Source: Copromyces sp. CBS 386.78
Lineage: Eukaryota; Ascomycota; Sordariomycetes; Sordariales; Sordariaceae
Length of the DNA: 64,000 nucleotides
NCBI GenBank assembly: GCA_030685235.1
Contig: MU839105.1
Coordinates: 248,001-312,000 of the forward strand
Direction: 5' to 3'
A program made the translations under genes and the position numbers. The notes under the pieces were generated by a model, which was not told the origin of the DNA, ran no database searches, and was given only the letters and a program-made list of their open reading frames with translations. Positions 12,201 through 24,319 of the stretch are shown here, in pieces (within the stretch, counting starts at the first letter, position 1; each line of letters starts with the position of its first letter).

Positions 12201-14336
12201 CCAAAGGTTGTCGTCGAAGTAGTAGGGAGTAGCAAGTATTGGGTCGCCGGTAAGAACTCCAGAACCATTGGCTCTGATCAACGCATCATTAATGCAAGAT
12301 ACTGCTCCGTTTATCGCAACAGGAGTCCCATTTTTCGTGGTTGCGTGTAACAAGTTGGTAACGGAGTGGCGAGAAAGAGATCGAAACAGCGTTGATTCCA
12401 TGAACTTTCCATCGGTTCGGAACACAGCTCGGGGAAGTATACTCAGCAACACCTTGTGCTCCGGGACGATGGTTCCAGCCTTATCCCTGATAGCTCTCAA
12501 GATGTCCGACACCTCATCTTTGCCGGGATGGAAGATTTCATTTCGCAAGCCCAAAGCAGCCGAAGCCTCGTAAGTTTGGAAGCTACCAAGGCAATCCTGG
12601 AAGTTACCTTGGTAACGAGGTCCCAGTCGGTAGTGTACAGCTAGGAGATCATCACTCAAGATATCTTCGAACAAGTGGGCAGAAGCGAGTGACCACTTTG
12701 AGTGTACAAGTCCCGGGCCGACTTGAGTTGCCAAGTCCCGAGGAGTGCCCAAGAAGGCTTGCACGGGGTTCGTTTTGTTGACATTAGACGTAAAGGATGC
12801 GAAGCTGTCGGTACTGGCGTTGGAAATTGGGGGTGTGCTCGGGTACGATGACCGTATCTGTTCAGCAAACTCTCCGTTTACAAAAAGGCTCGCTTTGCTC
12901 GTGGTCAGAGCCTTGGGCTTCCGGTGAACGATGGCAATGTGGTACCACCGATCTGGTTTGAAGACAACCGACTTGAATCTGACACTGGGTCTTGAAGACG
13001 TTACTGACGTTTGAAGGATAAAGTTCTTTGTGTCTTTCTCTAGGTACGCCAAAAGAAAACATGTTTGGGTAGAGTCGAAAACTCCAAAAAGCGTTGTATG
13101 AGACTTGGGATCAAATCTGTCAACACGGACCCAAGCAGTGAAAGTATATCCATGTGCTGATTGTGGCGGGAAGGTTCTACCGAGACTTGGTAACTCGATA
13201 GAGGAATGGCCATGGAGTGAAAGGTCAAACTGCACAAATGGAGGGCCATTGTGCTTTTCTGACATGTCCACGCAAAACTCGGACATGACAGCGTCCTGAC
13301 GGGAGAGCAAGAACTGGGCATCTGCAAGCGCGTCAATCCCAAGCGATATCAGCTTTCTGCAAAGCCCTGCAGCGTTTTTGTGCTCTGCCTCTGCAAGCAG
13401 GCGGTTCTCGGAAAAGAGCACGCGCAAAAGCCGAGACAGAATGCCAGTTCCATGGATGGCTGTCAAGTTGAAGAATGAGACAGAGGCGACGCATGACAAG
13501 GCTGTCAGCACAATCATGGAGGCATGGCTGGCCGCAGCACCCTCAGTTCTTGGAATGGACTCCCAAAATCCCACAATCGTCCGGATGATCTCTGGGTTCT
13601 GAACAACAGTAGTCGGTCCAATAATGGCTTTCAACCTCTCCTGAATAACACCCCAACGCTCATCATGTGTGGGTTGTAGTTCCACCTCTTGTTTTTGTCC
13701 CGGAGCTTCGTCCAGTTTATTCGCTTCGGGCTCGGCTGGCGTCTGTTCCAGTGTCTTTTCTTCTTCGGCAACAGAGCGGCACAGCTCGTCGAGACGCTGA
13801 TCATCAAGGGAAAAGGAGAGCAACTTTCCAAACAGCTGGCAGTTTGTCCAGAGGTCTGAGTCGCCTCCTCCAACCCCAATGCTGGCAATTATCTGCTCCA
13901 AGGCCTCCCAACCTCCACCTTCAACCCTGTCCTGGAAATAGCGTCTGTTGCCGGGGTGTCCTCGGAAGAGAGCCGAAATGGTGGCCAGGATGACATGGAG
14001 CAAATCGAACAAGCCAACTCGCTCGGCTTCGGTGCGCTTTTGTGGATTGTAAAACCCAGAGAACGATCGCAGAACATCGAGAAGGGTTTGAAAGCCACGC
14101 AAATAGCGGAAGTCGTCTTGTGGCGGGGAGGGAGGTCGCGCTGCTGCGATATGTTGGTGTATCTTTCGTATATGGTCTATAAGCTCGTCTATGTCGGGGT
14201 ATCCGTTGGCGCCCGGCGCTCTCGTCGTATCTAGAAGACGGTCGAGGAGGTTTTTGAGGACTTCGGCCGCTTTCGAGGTCTGGGCCGCCGAAGCCGAGGT
14301 CGACGACCGGTGGCGGCGTGATCGCACGGTGAGCAT
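6206..14336 (-). CDS. BEACH-domain protein with PH-BEACH and WD40 repeats (Bph1/LYST/neurobeachin family)
   Basis: A 2663-residue protein of the family that scaffolds membrane traffic, lysosome/vacuole size and autophagy. Exons are 14336-10721, 10669-6327 and 6238-6206; introns are 10670-10720 (51 nt) and 6239-6326 (88 nt). The last exon adds only YEWNLIQRER, which completes the final WD40 blade after 'GDDDGRV'. Residues about 355-500 form a concanavalin-like lectin fold ('YTFTAWVRVDRF', 'DRWYHIAIVH'). The PH-BEACH domain is at about 1853-1998 and BEACH at about 2013-2323, with 'KWQKGEISNFHYLMLVNTMA' and 'FNDLTQYPVFPWVLADY'. WD40 repeats fill about 2360 to the end. A low-complexity Ser-rich linker lies just before PH-BEACH. 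The Met at 14336 is the only in-frame ATG near the 5' end. Confidence 0.95.
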
Positions 14337-17300
14337 CGTGTATGTAGTCTATAGTACAGTCGTGGGTCGGGGACGAATGTGTGTTTGTATAATCATGTAT
14401 CAAGTGCGAAGTCGAGTCGAGGTTGCAAAGTCCCCAGCACCCAGCGCGGGTCTAGGGGTATGTCCAGGACGGCCTTCATGGAATGGCAACGGAGCAATCT
14501 CGAAAATGGTCTGAGGAGAGCCCTCAAAGCACCATCCTCAGCTCAATGCCTAACGTAGCCGGGATCCAAGTCGAGGAAGCATCCACTGCGTGCCAATCGA
14601 CTGTAGCCAGGGGTCGTCGGTCCAGCCTTCGTGGGTGTGGTGTTTGGTTTAAAGTTAAGATGGACGGCTGCAATATCGTGTGGTTGTTTAGTCTGCCAAA
14701 GGCGGGGTGGTCGACTTGGGGCAACAAGAGGAAAGGACAAACACAGGTTATAGTATCACAAAAAATATAGGATTGCTGGTCTGTTACTTTTTGTTTCTGC
14801 GTGTTGTTTCTGCGATGCCTACCACGCGTCCCTACCTAAGGTAAGATGCGGGTCGTTGTGCAAATAAGATTGAAGCTCGTCTCGTGTTCAGCCTCGAGCC
14901 AAGAAAGTGGACGGTTTCCATTGCGGCTTGTTCTTCCAATGACAGCGGGCCCCTGGTGCGGTTCAGCGGCCTAGTGGCATAATTATAGTGGATAGCCTTC
15001 TGCCGGCAGGATAGCTCAGGCTGCCCGGAAGCGAGAGGGGTAGCCCATCTGTGGCGGTGCCTGCCTAAAACGGACTTCAGGGGAACTTGGTCGCTGCTTC
15101 CACTTAACGCAACAAATTGCCTGTCTTTAGGTCTGCCATTTCCTTGAGGTTCTTGCGAGATTTTGAGCTTCGCTTACATATAGACTTGGATCTGAGCAAT
15201 TTGGCTTTGGTCGTTACCTTAACTTGTTCATTTAACAGCGCCAAGGTGAACTCGATATGGGGCCAAAGTCCGTTCATCCAGTTCAAGTTGATTGTGGTGG
15301 ACTCGGATATACGGTAACATGCGCGACAGGCAGTTTCCGCCATGATGAATTCCCGTCGCATCGCTAAGTTTGAGGCTCTGTAACTGACCATTTTTGAATC
15401 TTCATGGTTGATATACATTTGCCATTTCCGGTTTGTGAAAGGTGAAACTGGAACTGGCTTCAATAGGTATCCGACGATGCCGATAAGGTTGGACTGACTC
15501 GCACAAAAACACCTTGATATTTCCCCTTTTGGCGAGATATCGATGCGGCTGTCTCACTGACGATCCATCCTGTAGTATCATAACTGCAAAAGATGAACAA
15601 AGACTTGAGGAACCAACCTTGTACAAAAGCTGGAAACCCCAAGTTTATCATGACAATGTGATTTCTCAATGTTTACCTGTAAACAAAGTCGCAGACAAAC
15701 CTTCATGATGATGAAGTCAGACAGATGTTGTTTAAGGTGTTGGTCTTCCCAGTGTCTCAGGCTGCTTTGGTAGACAGTCCCATGTTGGTTTGACACCACC
15801 TTATGAATCATTTACCTCCAACTGTGCTTATCAGTTGCCAACGGCGAGCTGGCTGGAGATTCGTCATGTCCATTTTCTGTACAATGTCTCTGGAGTCTCG
15901 GGAGTTGGGATGATAGACTCGTACTTCCAGCTAGACCCTCAAGACTCCGGCCTTTCTCTTTGGACGATTCTAAACTTTGAAACAATGGGCTGCCGGTAAC
16001 TCTTTATCTCATTGGCAAGGCGTTACAACAACATGCACGTGAGTGTCGTTATTGACCGCTTGATATGGTGAATCGCCAGCGCACCCGAAAGCTAAAAGGG
16101 CTGACCGCTTTCTGGGCAGGATTTCCACAGTTAGTGTACGCTCCGGCGTCTCAAGTCAACATTGACTGTCATCGGAGACCTAAAGAGCAAAGAACAAACA
16201 AATTGAGACTTTACTCACTTTCATTGACAGCGTATTGAAGAACTCATTTCTAACAAGAAACAGTCTCCTGAAACCCTCACAAACCATCCCAACAATGGCT
16301 CAACATCCACCTCTTCCAAGGCACATTACATCATCCCCTCCGGGATCTTGATTGGTGCCTGATAACGGCCGAAACTGATAACGAACCCTAGTCCGACCCC
16401 AGAGCTCCACTTTCGCGACAACGCTGCTTGCTTCGACTGCGTGTTAATGCGCCATTCATTGCCCACTCATCCACGCACCACTCGCGTTCCTGGACTAACG
16501 CGACAAAGTGCCTGGATTTACGGGGCGGACCTCGCTGATATCTCCAATCGCTCGTCTCATCACCTCACCGCTTCCGCTTTCGAGGGAACCAGAGGAGCAC
16601 GCAAAATGCGACCGTAAAAGCGGTGATCCAGGCCCCGGAGGGTTATTTGCTGGCAGATGGCGCTATGATGTAATCGTTGTCGAGTCCCCAAGCCATCAAG
16701 GTTCCGGCTTCAGCGGGCTAAGCTTCTCCGAGGCCGCAAGGGTCCATTCATTCCATTCCCTTGGCCGTGGCAGCCGCCCGTGCCCCGTGGAGCCTGACCA
16801 CTCCAAACACAGCGAAACTCAGGTAACAAGATGGCATTGTCCAAGAACTCGGTTCGTCGTCGTCGTCGTCGTCGTCCCTGTTGACAACTCAATTGGACGC
16901 ATTGATAAAGCAATCAAAGAGGTGAGCCACCCGAGCCAAACTTTGCTCTCTTTTGGTGCAACACAGTGAAATATGACCGCTGTCACCTCCGGTCTGGTGC
17001 TCAGCATCAACTGAGTCAGAAGGGCTGGCAGTAGGGGCTGGTAACCAAGGGCCCGGGGGTGCTGTGTTGATTGTGGGGGACAAGGGGCCTCCTACAACCT
17101 GGCACGTGCCGTATGCCAGATGACCACTTTTGAACTCCAGTTCCGGTTGGAGATCCCTCGCCCCTGGCTTCACACTTGGAATGCTGGCAAGCTGGATTGG
17201 ATTCGTAAGAACAGTGTCGGATCGCTTGCAAAATAGACGAATCATTGAGATCAGTCGGTGACCTAGGACGATAGATCAAGGTACCATATGCACAGTATCA

Positions 17301-18475
17301 ATCCGCTCGACAGGCATGCCTATCAAGGTGGAAACCGTGTCTCACCTGTCATGGTGTACGGTTGCGGTTACTCACAGCCTCGGGCCCTCCAACCTCAAGG
17401 TCCTGAAGCTCCGAAGCTCAAGATAGCTGGGACAAATCAAACAACGGGATGACCCCCGACCTTCTCAAACCGATACGACAGGGCGTGACCACGGGTGTGG
17501 TCGGCGGTTGACGATCTGGGTGGCAGCCCCGCCGGGGAAGCGTCGCAGGCGTGTGGCAGGTTGGGATGGCTAGATGGATGGCCCATGGTAAAGAAGGATC
17601 ATCGATATACATGTCCATATCGAGATACTGTAGTGTATGGGATAAGCTTAGCATAGTGTAGTGTAGATAGTGTGTACAACAGGTGGTAATCCGTTCCGTT
17701 TGTTGTCACCTCATCTAGGCCCGTAGAGGTGTCATTCACAACAAGCAATCAACACAGACTCGCCTACAAACCACGTGCCATCCCTCATCCGGTACTGGGA
17801 AATGCGGCGACTTTTGCTTCGGTGCTGGCCATCGTTAGTCCTCTTCTCGAAGCGTTCGATTGTTGACGTGTCGAAACCAGTGCAGGAGGTCTGAATCTCC
17901 TTGCATCTCTTGCTGGTTGTCGTTCCCGAGTCTCGACGAAAGGCAAGCTGATTGACCGGGGCAGTGGACTTCCTGGATTATGAGTGAATGACTGATAAGC
18001 CGCGACGTGACCGCTCTTATCGGTCGGATGCAGCTGAGGCCTGTTGCCCCCTTGTGGAGAACGCGCGGGCTCACACCATTGGTTGCTCCGCCTTTGGCTA
18101 GTCCAATTCGGGTTAGGGATGGGCGTCCCCAGGGCTTGGGATGGCTGCGGGTTGACAGGAGCTTCCTTGAGGCAACAGCACCCACCAGCACCCACCAGGC
18201 CGTGCACGCTTACGCATCCGTCCCGTCCTGTTCTTTATCAGGACGTCTTTCCCGTGCTTCCTCGACCAAGCTCGCCTTCCCTTCTTCTTTCCTCTCATCC
18301 GCCTGTCCACCCCATCCTTCTCCCATCATCATCATCAGCCAACGACTGAGGATCTTCGTCGTTGTCGGTTCTATTGTTCTTTTCATTCACATACAGTTTT
18401 CATCGTCTTTGAGGTCGTAGGCCAAACCGACTTCGCGCCGTTCCTTTCGTTGGTATCGGTAATCAATCACACAAC
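14337..18475. other. Long region without a supported gene (promoters and leaders)
   Basis: About 4.1 kb between divergent genes. It must contain the promoters of the BEACH gene and the subtilisin gene, and possibly a long 5' leader of the latter (a CT-rich stretch at about 18230-18420 precedes the start). A (TCG)n-type run lies near 16855-16876. The open frames here (up to about 153 residues) have no recognisable domain, no splice structure I could trust and poor codon use. I found no tRNA or 5S rRNA by eye. A lineage-specific gene or noncoding RNA cannot be excluded. Confidence 0.5.
16855..16876. repeat. GTC/TCG trinucleotide microsatellite
   Basis: About seven tandem GTC units on the plus strand within a gene-free region. 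It produces runs of Val or Arg in spurious open frames on the two strands. Confidence 0.8.
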
Positions 18476-20139
18476 ATGAGAGGCCTTTTCGCTCTATCGC
18501 TAGCAGCCTGTGCTGCGGCGGCCCCAGCAGTCAGCCATGAGTCGGTCCATGGCGATGCCGCCCCTATTCTTTCGTCCTCCAACGCCGAGGTCGTTCCCAA
18601 CTCCTACATCATCAAGTTCAAGAAACACGTTACCGATGACAAGGTGTCGGACCACCACACATGGATCCAGAAGATCCACTCCTCCCGTATGGATCTGAAG
18701 AAGCGCAGCCAGATCCCCATGGTTGACGATGTCTTCCGCGGCCTAAAGCACACATACAAGATTGGCCAGGACTTCATGGGCTACTCTGGTCACTTCGACG
18801 AGGACACCATCGAGGCTGTCCGCAGGCACCCTGATGTAAGTTACACAACGTTACCACTATCCGCATCTCTGAAACCTCAACTGACGCGTTTTCCAAACAG
18901 GTCGAGTACATCGAGCGTGACAGCGTCGTCCACACCATGAGCATCTCGGAAGATGTTGATGCCGAGGGCAAGTGCGACAGCGACATCGAGAAGTCCGCTC
19001 CTTGGGGCTTGGCTCGTATCTCCCACCGTGATACTCTGAGCTTCGCTACCTTCAACAAGTACCTCTTTGCCGCCGAGGGTGGCGAGGGTGTCGATGCCTA
19101 CGTTATCGACACCGGTACCAACACCGAGCACGTTGACTTCGAGGGCCGTGCCAAGTGGGGCAAGACCATCCCCAACGGCGATGCCGATGTCGATGGCAAC
19201 GGTCACGGTACTCACTGCTCCGGCACTATTGCTGGCAAGAAGTACGGTGTTGCCAAGAAGGCCAACGTCTACGCCGTCAAGGTCCTCCGCTCTAACGGCT
19301 CTGGTACCATGGCCGATGTCGTTGCCGGTGTTGAGTGGGCTGCCAAGTCCCACATCGAGAATGTCAAGGCTGCCAAGGATGGCAAGCGCAAGGGCTTCAA
19401 GGGCTCTGTCGCCAACATGTCTCTTGGTGGTGGCAAGACACAGGCTCTTGATGACACTGTTAACGCTGCTGTCTCCGTCGGCATTCACTTCGCTGTCGCT
19501 GCTGGCAACGATAACGCCGATGCTTGCAACTACTCTCCTGCTTCTGCTGCCAAGGCCGTCACCGTCGGTGCCAGCGCTATTGATGACAGCCGTGCCTACT
19601 TCTCCAACTATGGCAAGTGCACTGACATCTTCGCCCCCGGTCTCAGCATTCTCTCCACCTGGATCGGCAGCAAGTATGCCACCAACACCATCTCTGGCAC
19701 TTCCATGGCCTCTCCCCACATTTGCGGCCTTCTCGCCTACTACCTTTCTCTCCAGCCTTCCAGCGACTCTGAGTACTCTCTCGCCGAGATCTCCCCCGAG
19801 AAGATGAAGGCCAACCTCCTCAAGATCGCCACCGTCGGTGCCCTCAGCGACATGCCCCGTGACACCCCCAACCTCCTCGCCTGGAACGGTGGTGGCTGCA
19901 GCAACTACACTGCCATCGTCGACGCTGGCAGCTACAAGGCCACCCCCAAGGCCAAGTCTGACAAGATCTCTTCTGTCTCTGAGCTTGAGAAGGCTATTGA
20001 GCACGACTACGAGGTCATCTCCGGCAAGGTCGTCAAGGGTGTCTCTTCCCTCTCCGACAAGGCTGAGAAGCTCTCGGAGAAGATCCACAACATGGTTGAT
20101 GAGGAGCTCAAGGAGTTCCTCGAGGAGATCGCTCGTTAA
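18476..20139 (+). CDS. Subtilisin-like serine protease, cerevisin/protease B type (S8A), vacuolar
   Basis: A 532-residue prepro-protease of the cerevisin (PRB1) family, a vacuolar endopeptidase for bulk protein turnover. Exon 18476-18835 and exon 18901-20139 are joined by a 65-nt intron (phase 0). It has a signal peptide (MRGLFALSLAACAAAAPA) and an I9 inhibitor propeptide (about residues 42-132, 'SYIIKFKKHV'). The catalytic domain follows with Asp190 in 'YVIDTG', His222 in 'GNGHGTHCSGT', oxyanion Asn323 in 'AAGNDN' and Ser388 in 'SGTSMASP'. A C-terminal extension of about 75 charged residues is predicted helical, as in vacuolar members. Codon use is strongly biased to C-ending codons, suggesting high expression. 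A secreted allergen-type alkaline protease is the main alternative, but the C-terminal extension favours the vacuolar class. Confidence 0.95.
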
Positions 20140-21136
20140 AGTGTTAGATACTTTTTAATAGCGTGTCATCTTTAGCGCAATGACTATGACTGGGCTTGTC
20201 AGATGCTCTCTTTGGTATTAGGTTGGGACGGGCACTGCTCTGGGTTTTGGGATAGGTTTCGGATGGGCGTGGGACAGCCCCGGGAGTTTTCATGTATAGT
20301 ATGCACAATATGGGTCACTGATGAGTTTGGGATGGCATGCATTTTCGTACGTAATCAGGTTCTATCTATCCATCATGAGAAACACAAGGTTATTTCGCCT
20401 TTGATACAATGACTCTTCCCAGTTTGTCATTTGTGCTTGTTCAATTATCCTCAAAGATGCACCGGTTACGGTGTTTTCGCGTATCTGAGTTATTCTCGGT
20501 TCGGCTCTCGAACCCCTGAGGCGATCCAGGTACGTCCCCTAGACTTCTATCTTTGGGCATCTCCGTGCACTCCACTGACATCCCAGATGTAGCTCATCTC
20601 AACTGGATCACCAACTTCGAGGTTCGTGCTTTCTAGAATTCTGTTTGATTGATGTGGCAGGCGCAAAACGATTCGATTCGCGCTTTCCTCAAGCTCTAAT
20701 TAGTGGTCTTGCGTGATAGCAATAGCGACGATGCACCTTCCTCCAAGTTTATAGATTCTCTTCGGAAGCGAGAACCGGTCCCGACCTCGGTCATCATGAC
20801 TTCCCGAGTCATTTTCTGGCGACTGCCCTTATCATGGATCATCACTGCACACAAAAGGGCTTCAATGGCGATTTCCTTACAAGATGTCGTTGGGTTTTCC
20901 CTCATCTTTTCGGGATTTCACTCCCGTGCCAAGCTGCTCCATCAAAGCTCTTGTGTGTCGCCGATCCAAAAGACCTCATTTCGCCTGAAATAGGGTTAGA
21001 TGCACAGCTTTACGGCGGATCAATCACGAGGCTATCGCTTGCCAATTCGCAATCAACGAAGGATCTTATAATTACTCTTTCCCTTACCCTTTTATACGTC
21101 TAAAAAAAGGGCTGCTGCCCCCGTCAGTCAGGCCCG
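20140..21136. other. Intergenic region after the subtilisin gene
   Basis: About 1 kb between two genes on the same strand: a 3' UTR followed by the promoter of the 1060-residue protein. I looked for tRNA B-box words (one inexact match near 20505-20520) and saw no foldable tRNA. No supported gene. Confidence 0.5.
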
Positions 21137-24100
21137 ATGCTGCGTCGACAGAGCGTCAAGTCCAAGCCGGATCTCAGACGCCGCAAATCAACTTCGTCAG
21201 CAACCCACGGAGTCCATCTCGAACACCTCGATCCAGCCGTCGCTCAACGAGACGCCCAGGTTGCGGCCTGTCAGGCATTTACTCGAGCTCAAGATCGGAG
21301 TGCCAAGGCAGACATGTCACTATTTCCACCGACACCCGATACCTCTCCACGTCGGACACAAGCAGCTCGGAGCGGTACTAAGCCTGAAGCGAGCAGTACT
21401 CCTCATGACGGACGGCAAAACAGCCAAGATCTCCACCGTAGACAGAGCGTGCGATTTATGGGGCCATGTTCTGTCAAAGGGGAGAGACGCCTTGGTCAAG
21501 GGGCTTACTCCCACACCAAAGGAAACTCCATGGACGTCGCCCAAGACACTGCGAAACTACAGCCCAACGATCAAGATTCCAGCAGCGTTCACAGTTATAG
21601 CTTGGCCAACAACGTCAAGGAGCTTTCGATCACACACCAGTCATGCCAACCTCCCAAGACTTCGCCTTCAGCTCCCGTCACCGGTCTTGCAGCCGACTAT
21701 CTCCATGCTCTTGTCGCCAGCGAAGATTACTACACGCCAGAAGATAATATCGCCTCTGCTCCATCTTCATACCGTCGTATCAGAAGGTCCAGATCAATGT
21801 TCACCTCCGAAGATCCCGAGAGCAGGAAAAGTCAAGACGACGCCGTGTCGTTTGCTGATGGTAGAGTGCCCCCTTCCAGGTCAACGCTGGGTAACTCTAG
21901 CGACAAGACACTCTCCAATGGCAAGGAGAATGATCCCATGACGGGACTGCCGCCACTAAGAACACCGAAGTCGATGAGTTTCTTGAGGACTCGGAGCACT
22001 CACTCCAGGTCAGACACACATAGGACCAGCATGGACCAAATGCATAGTCCCCTTGAAGCCCCAAGTGTGCTGGGACATAGGTCTCATGCCAGTGAACGAG
22101 GTACACCACGCCTTGTTTCCAAAGCTTCAACAATCTTCAGCTCAAAGAATCGGAGAGCCGAGCCAAAGTTGCGGAAATCACTTCGAAGCGCCAGCTGTGG
22201 CGATGACTTGGCTGAAACAAACCCGAATCTCACGCTTCTAGCTACAGCCTCGGGAAAGGATGACGGCTTCAAGCACAAGGCCAGAAAGGTCTCCAAATCC
22301 TTGAAAACAAAGCTGAAGAGTTTCTTCAATCTCACCAAATCCGAGGACTCGTACACAATCCCAGTTCAGCACATCGACTCCCAGAGAACCCGTGTCATTG
22401 ACGATGTCGGGTCCATACATTCCACTGCATCGGATCAAGAGGTTGCGGAAAAGATCGAATGGGGCTCAATTCATCGAGTGCCTTCAAAGCTACCCTCCCT
22501 CCAGCTCGTCCCGTCCAACCTTCATCACTCAAATAAGGGTAGCCTCGAGAGCCTTAGGAGTGAGCGAGAACGCAATGTCTCGGACGATAAGTCATTGACC
22601 ACATGGGTTCACTCAGGTCCTAGCACTCTTACAAGCCAGCAACAAGAAGAATGGAGGGAGTGGGAACGGCAACGTCTTTCCATTATCAAGGAAGGCGGCA
22701 CGCACGCTCCCTCGCCGCCGATTCGCAGACAAGCCCTCGGGGCTCAGCTGTTTCAACGCTTCGATGGCTCTACCACACAAACCAAGCCACCTGGTCCAGG
22801 CGTGGATAGCCAGCGAGTCTACTCTGCGTTGATGAAGCGGGTGCGCGATATGCACAATCAGACATTCTCAGCGGTGGAACAGCAACGGGAATTTGGGAGT
22901 GTGCCCCATGGATCTCTTCGGGGGAGATCCTCGCTTCGATCTCTGGGCAAAGCACAACACCTTTACCCAGACACAGATCATATCGATACCCCAACGCGCG
23001 CTCCAAGAAAGAGCAGTTTGTCTGGATATCAAGAAGCTCAAGACCACCAACAGGGAATGCGTTCGTCGTCTGCCACGACTTCACAGTCGGTTGAAGCCGG
23101 ATGGGGCGAAGCAAAAGAAGCTCGAGCCGCTTTCCAAGCTGGCAGGTCAAAGACTGCCCCTACCCCCGCAGTAAGCTCACAGAACGTACATCAAGATCCC
23201 TTCACAGAGCACGCCAGTCACCCACTTGGAGTTCAGGATTATCAATCTGGAGGCCAACAGCCTCACGACAACTTGGGTCAGAACTCAGCCGCCTCAAGTA
23301 CGCCTGGTTCACATCTGTTCAGAACGACAAGTCCGTTCCGCCGTAGTTTGCGCGAATCCATGGAGGCTGAATACAGTGCCATCGCACAGGCAATCCGGGA
23401 GTCGATTCATTACACCAGCTCGGACGACAACACGCAAATCCGCTACTCTGGTCAGTTCGACCCTGCCTCAAAGGATAGGGCTGAGGTAACGGACAACAAC
23501 GATTACACTGAGAGTGTGTATTCTACAGACGAGATTGGAAACGGTCCACCCAATGGGGCATTCGATGATAGTTACAGTCTTCGCAACAGAAGATCTGTAG
23601 GCTCACCTCTGACTTACCAACCGGCGAACCATCGGATTGAGTCCTCAGCCAGCTCTGTTGACTGGAAGACGTGGCTATCAGCAAATGTTGGCAAGAATGA
23701 ATCGACTCCCTCCACTCCAGTGGAAGTTGAATACGCCATTCCTACAATGCCCAATAGCTTCCCCAACCGTCATGTCCGTGAGTCCACACAGATCAACGAA
23801 GACTTGGAGGATGACCATGATGTGTACGATCCTCCAACACATCAACCGTCACTCCCGATTTCTCCCTTGGCGACAATCGAGCCCAACGTGGTGAAGTTAT
23901 CGCCAGAACAACGCTCAATCAAGCGTACCACGCCACCTCTTTCCGGTAGAGCTATGCTCGAGAATGATAGCCCAGGTGCTCCTCCTATTCCCGCAAAGAG
24001 TGTTTTGAGATGCACCCCTTCGCCTCTCAAACGTTCTGGGCGAAACAGGGGTCACTATATGTCGCCTTCGATCACCTCCAGCCCTGGTTTGAGTGCCGCG

Positions 24101-24319
24101 GTTCAACGCCAGTTTGGACCGGTCTCTACCAAGCAGAATGACAATGCGCTTGGTCACCAAAGACAAGTTGACTCCTCCGAAGAAGACCATGCACGCCAAG
24201 AAATTGGGGGAGTGGCAGACAATAGGGGCATGGGAAAGTTCAAGATCTCGCAGATACTGGAGGGGGGATATCGTCGAAGAGTAGCGAGCAGTGACAGCAG
24301 CGCGGCAGCCTTTCTGTAA
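21137..24319 (+). CDS. Large disordered Ser/Arg-rich protein of unknown function
   Basis: A single-exon, 1060-residue frame with normal codon use, ATG at 21137 and TAA at 24317. I do not recognise it. The sequence is rich in Ser, Arg, Pro, Gln and Asp and looks mostly disordered. It contains many basic-plus-Ser phosphorylation-like sites ('RRRKST', 'RIRRSRSMF', 'RTRSTHSRS') and a Lys-rich amphipathic patch at about residues 375-396 ('KHKARKVSKSLKTKLKSFFN'), which could bind acidic membranes or nucleic acid. A second ordered-looking segment is the end, 'MGKFKISQILEGGYRRRV'. It is probably an ascomycete-specific regulatory or cortical protein; this is inference. No signal peptide or membrane segment is visible. 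Confidence 0.85.
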   Translation: MLRRQSVKSKPDLRRRKSTSSATHGVHLEHLDPAVAQRDAQVAACQAFTRAQDRSAKADMSLFPPTPDTSPRRTQAARSGTKPEASSTPHDGRQNSQDLHRRQSVRFMGPCSVKGERRLGQGAYSHTKGNSMDVAQDTAKLQPNDQDSSSVHSYSLANNVKELSITHQSCQPPKTSPSAPVTGLAADYLHALVASEDYYTPEDNIASAPSSYRRIRRSRSMFTSEDPESRKSQDDAVSFADGRVPPSRSTLGNSSDKTLSNGKENDPMTGLPPLRTPKSMSFLRTRSTHSRSDTHRTSMDQMHSPLEAPSVLGHRSHASERGTPRLVSKASTIFSSKNRRAEPKLRKSLRSASCGDDLAETNPNLTLLATASGKDDGFKHKARKVSKSLKTKLKSFFNLTKSEDSYTIPVQHIDSQRTRVIDDVGSIHSTASDQEVAEKIEWGSIHRVPSKLPSLQLVPSNLHHSNKGSLESLRSERERNVSDDKSLTTWVHSGPSTLTSQQQEEWREWERQRLSIIKEGGTHAPSPPIRRQALGAQLFQRFDGSTTQTKPPGPGVDSQRVYSALMKRVRDMHNQTFSAVEQQREFGSVPHGSLRGRSSLRSLGKAQHLYPDTDHIDTPTRAPRKSSLSGYQEAQDHQQGMRSSSATTSQSVEAGWGEAKEARAAFQAGRSKTAPTPAVSSQNVHQDPFTEHASHPLGVQDYQSGGQQPHDNLGQNSAASSTPGSHLFRTTSPFRRSLRESMEAEYSAIAQAIRESIHYTSSDDNTQIRYSGQFDPASKDRAEVTDNNDYTESVYSTDEIGNGPPNGAFDDSYSLRNRRSVGSPLTYQPANHRIESSASSVDWKTWLSANVGKNESTPSTPVEVEYAIPTMPNSFPNRHVRESTQINEDLEDDHDVYDPPTHQPSLPISPLATIEPNVVKLSPEQRSIKRTTPPLSGRAMLENDSPGAPPIPAKSVLRCTPSPLKRSGRNRGHYMSPSITSSPGLSAAVQRQFGPVSTKQNDNALGHQRQVDSSEEDHARQEIGGVADNRGMGKFKISQILEGGYRRRVASSDSSAAAFL

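Noticed and set aside
18877..20088. 403-codon minus-strand open frame rich in Gly, Val, Asp, Leu
   Set aside because: It lies opposite the catalytic exon of the subtilisin gene, and its composition is what C-ending sense codons give on the reverse strand. No domain.
20500..20525. Possible tRNA B box on the minus strand
   Set aside because: Only a loose match, no partner A box at the right distance and no acceptor stem that I could pair.
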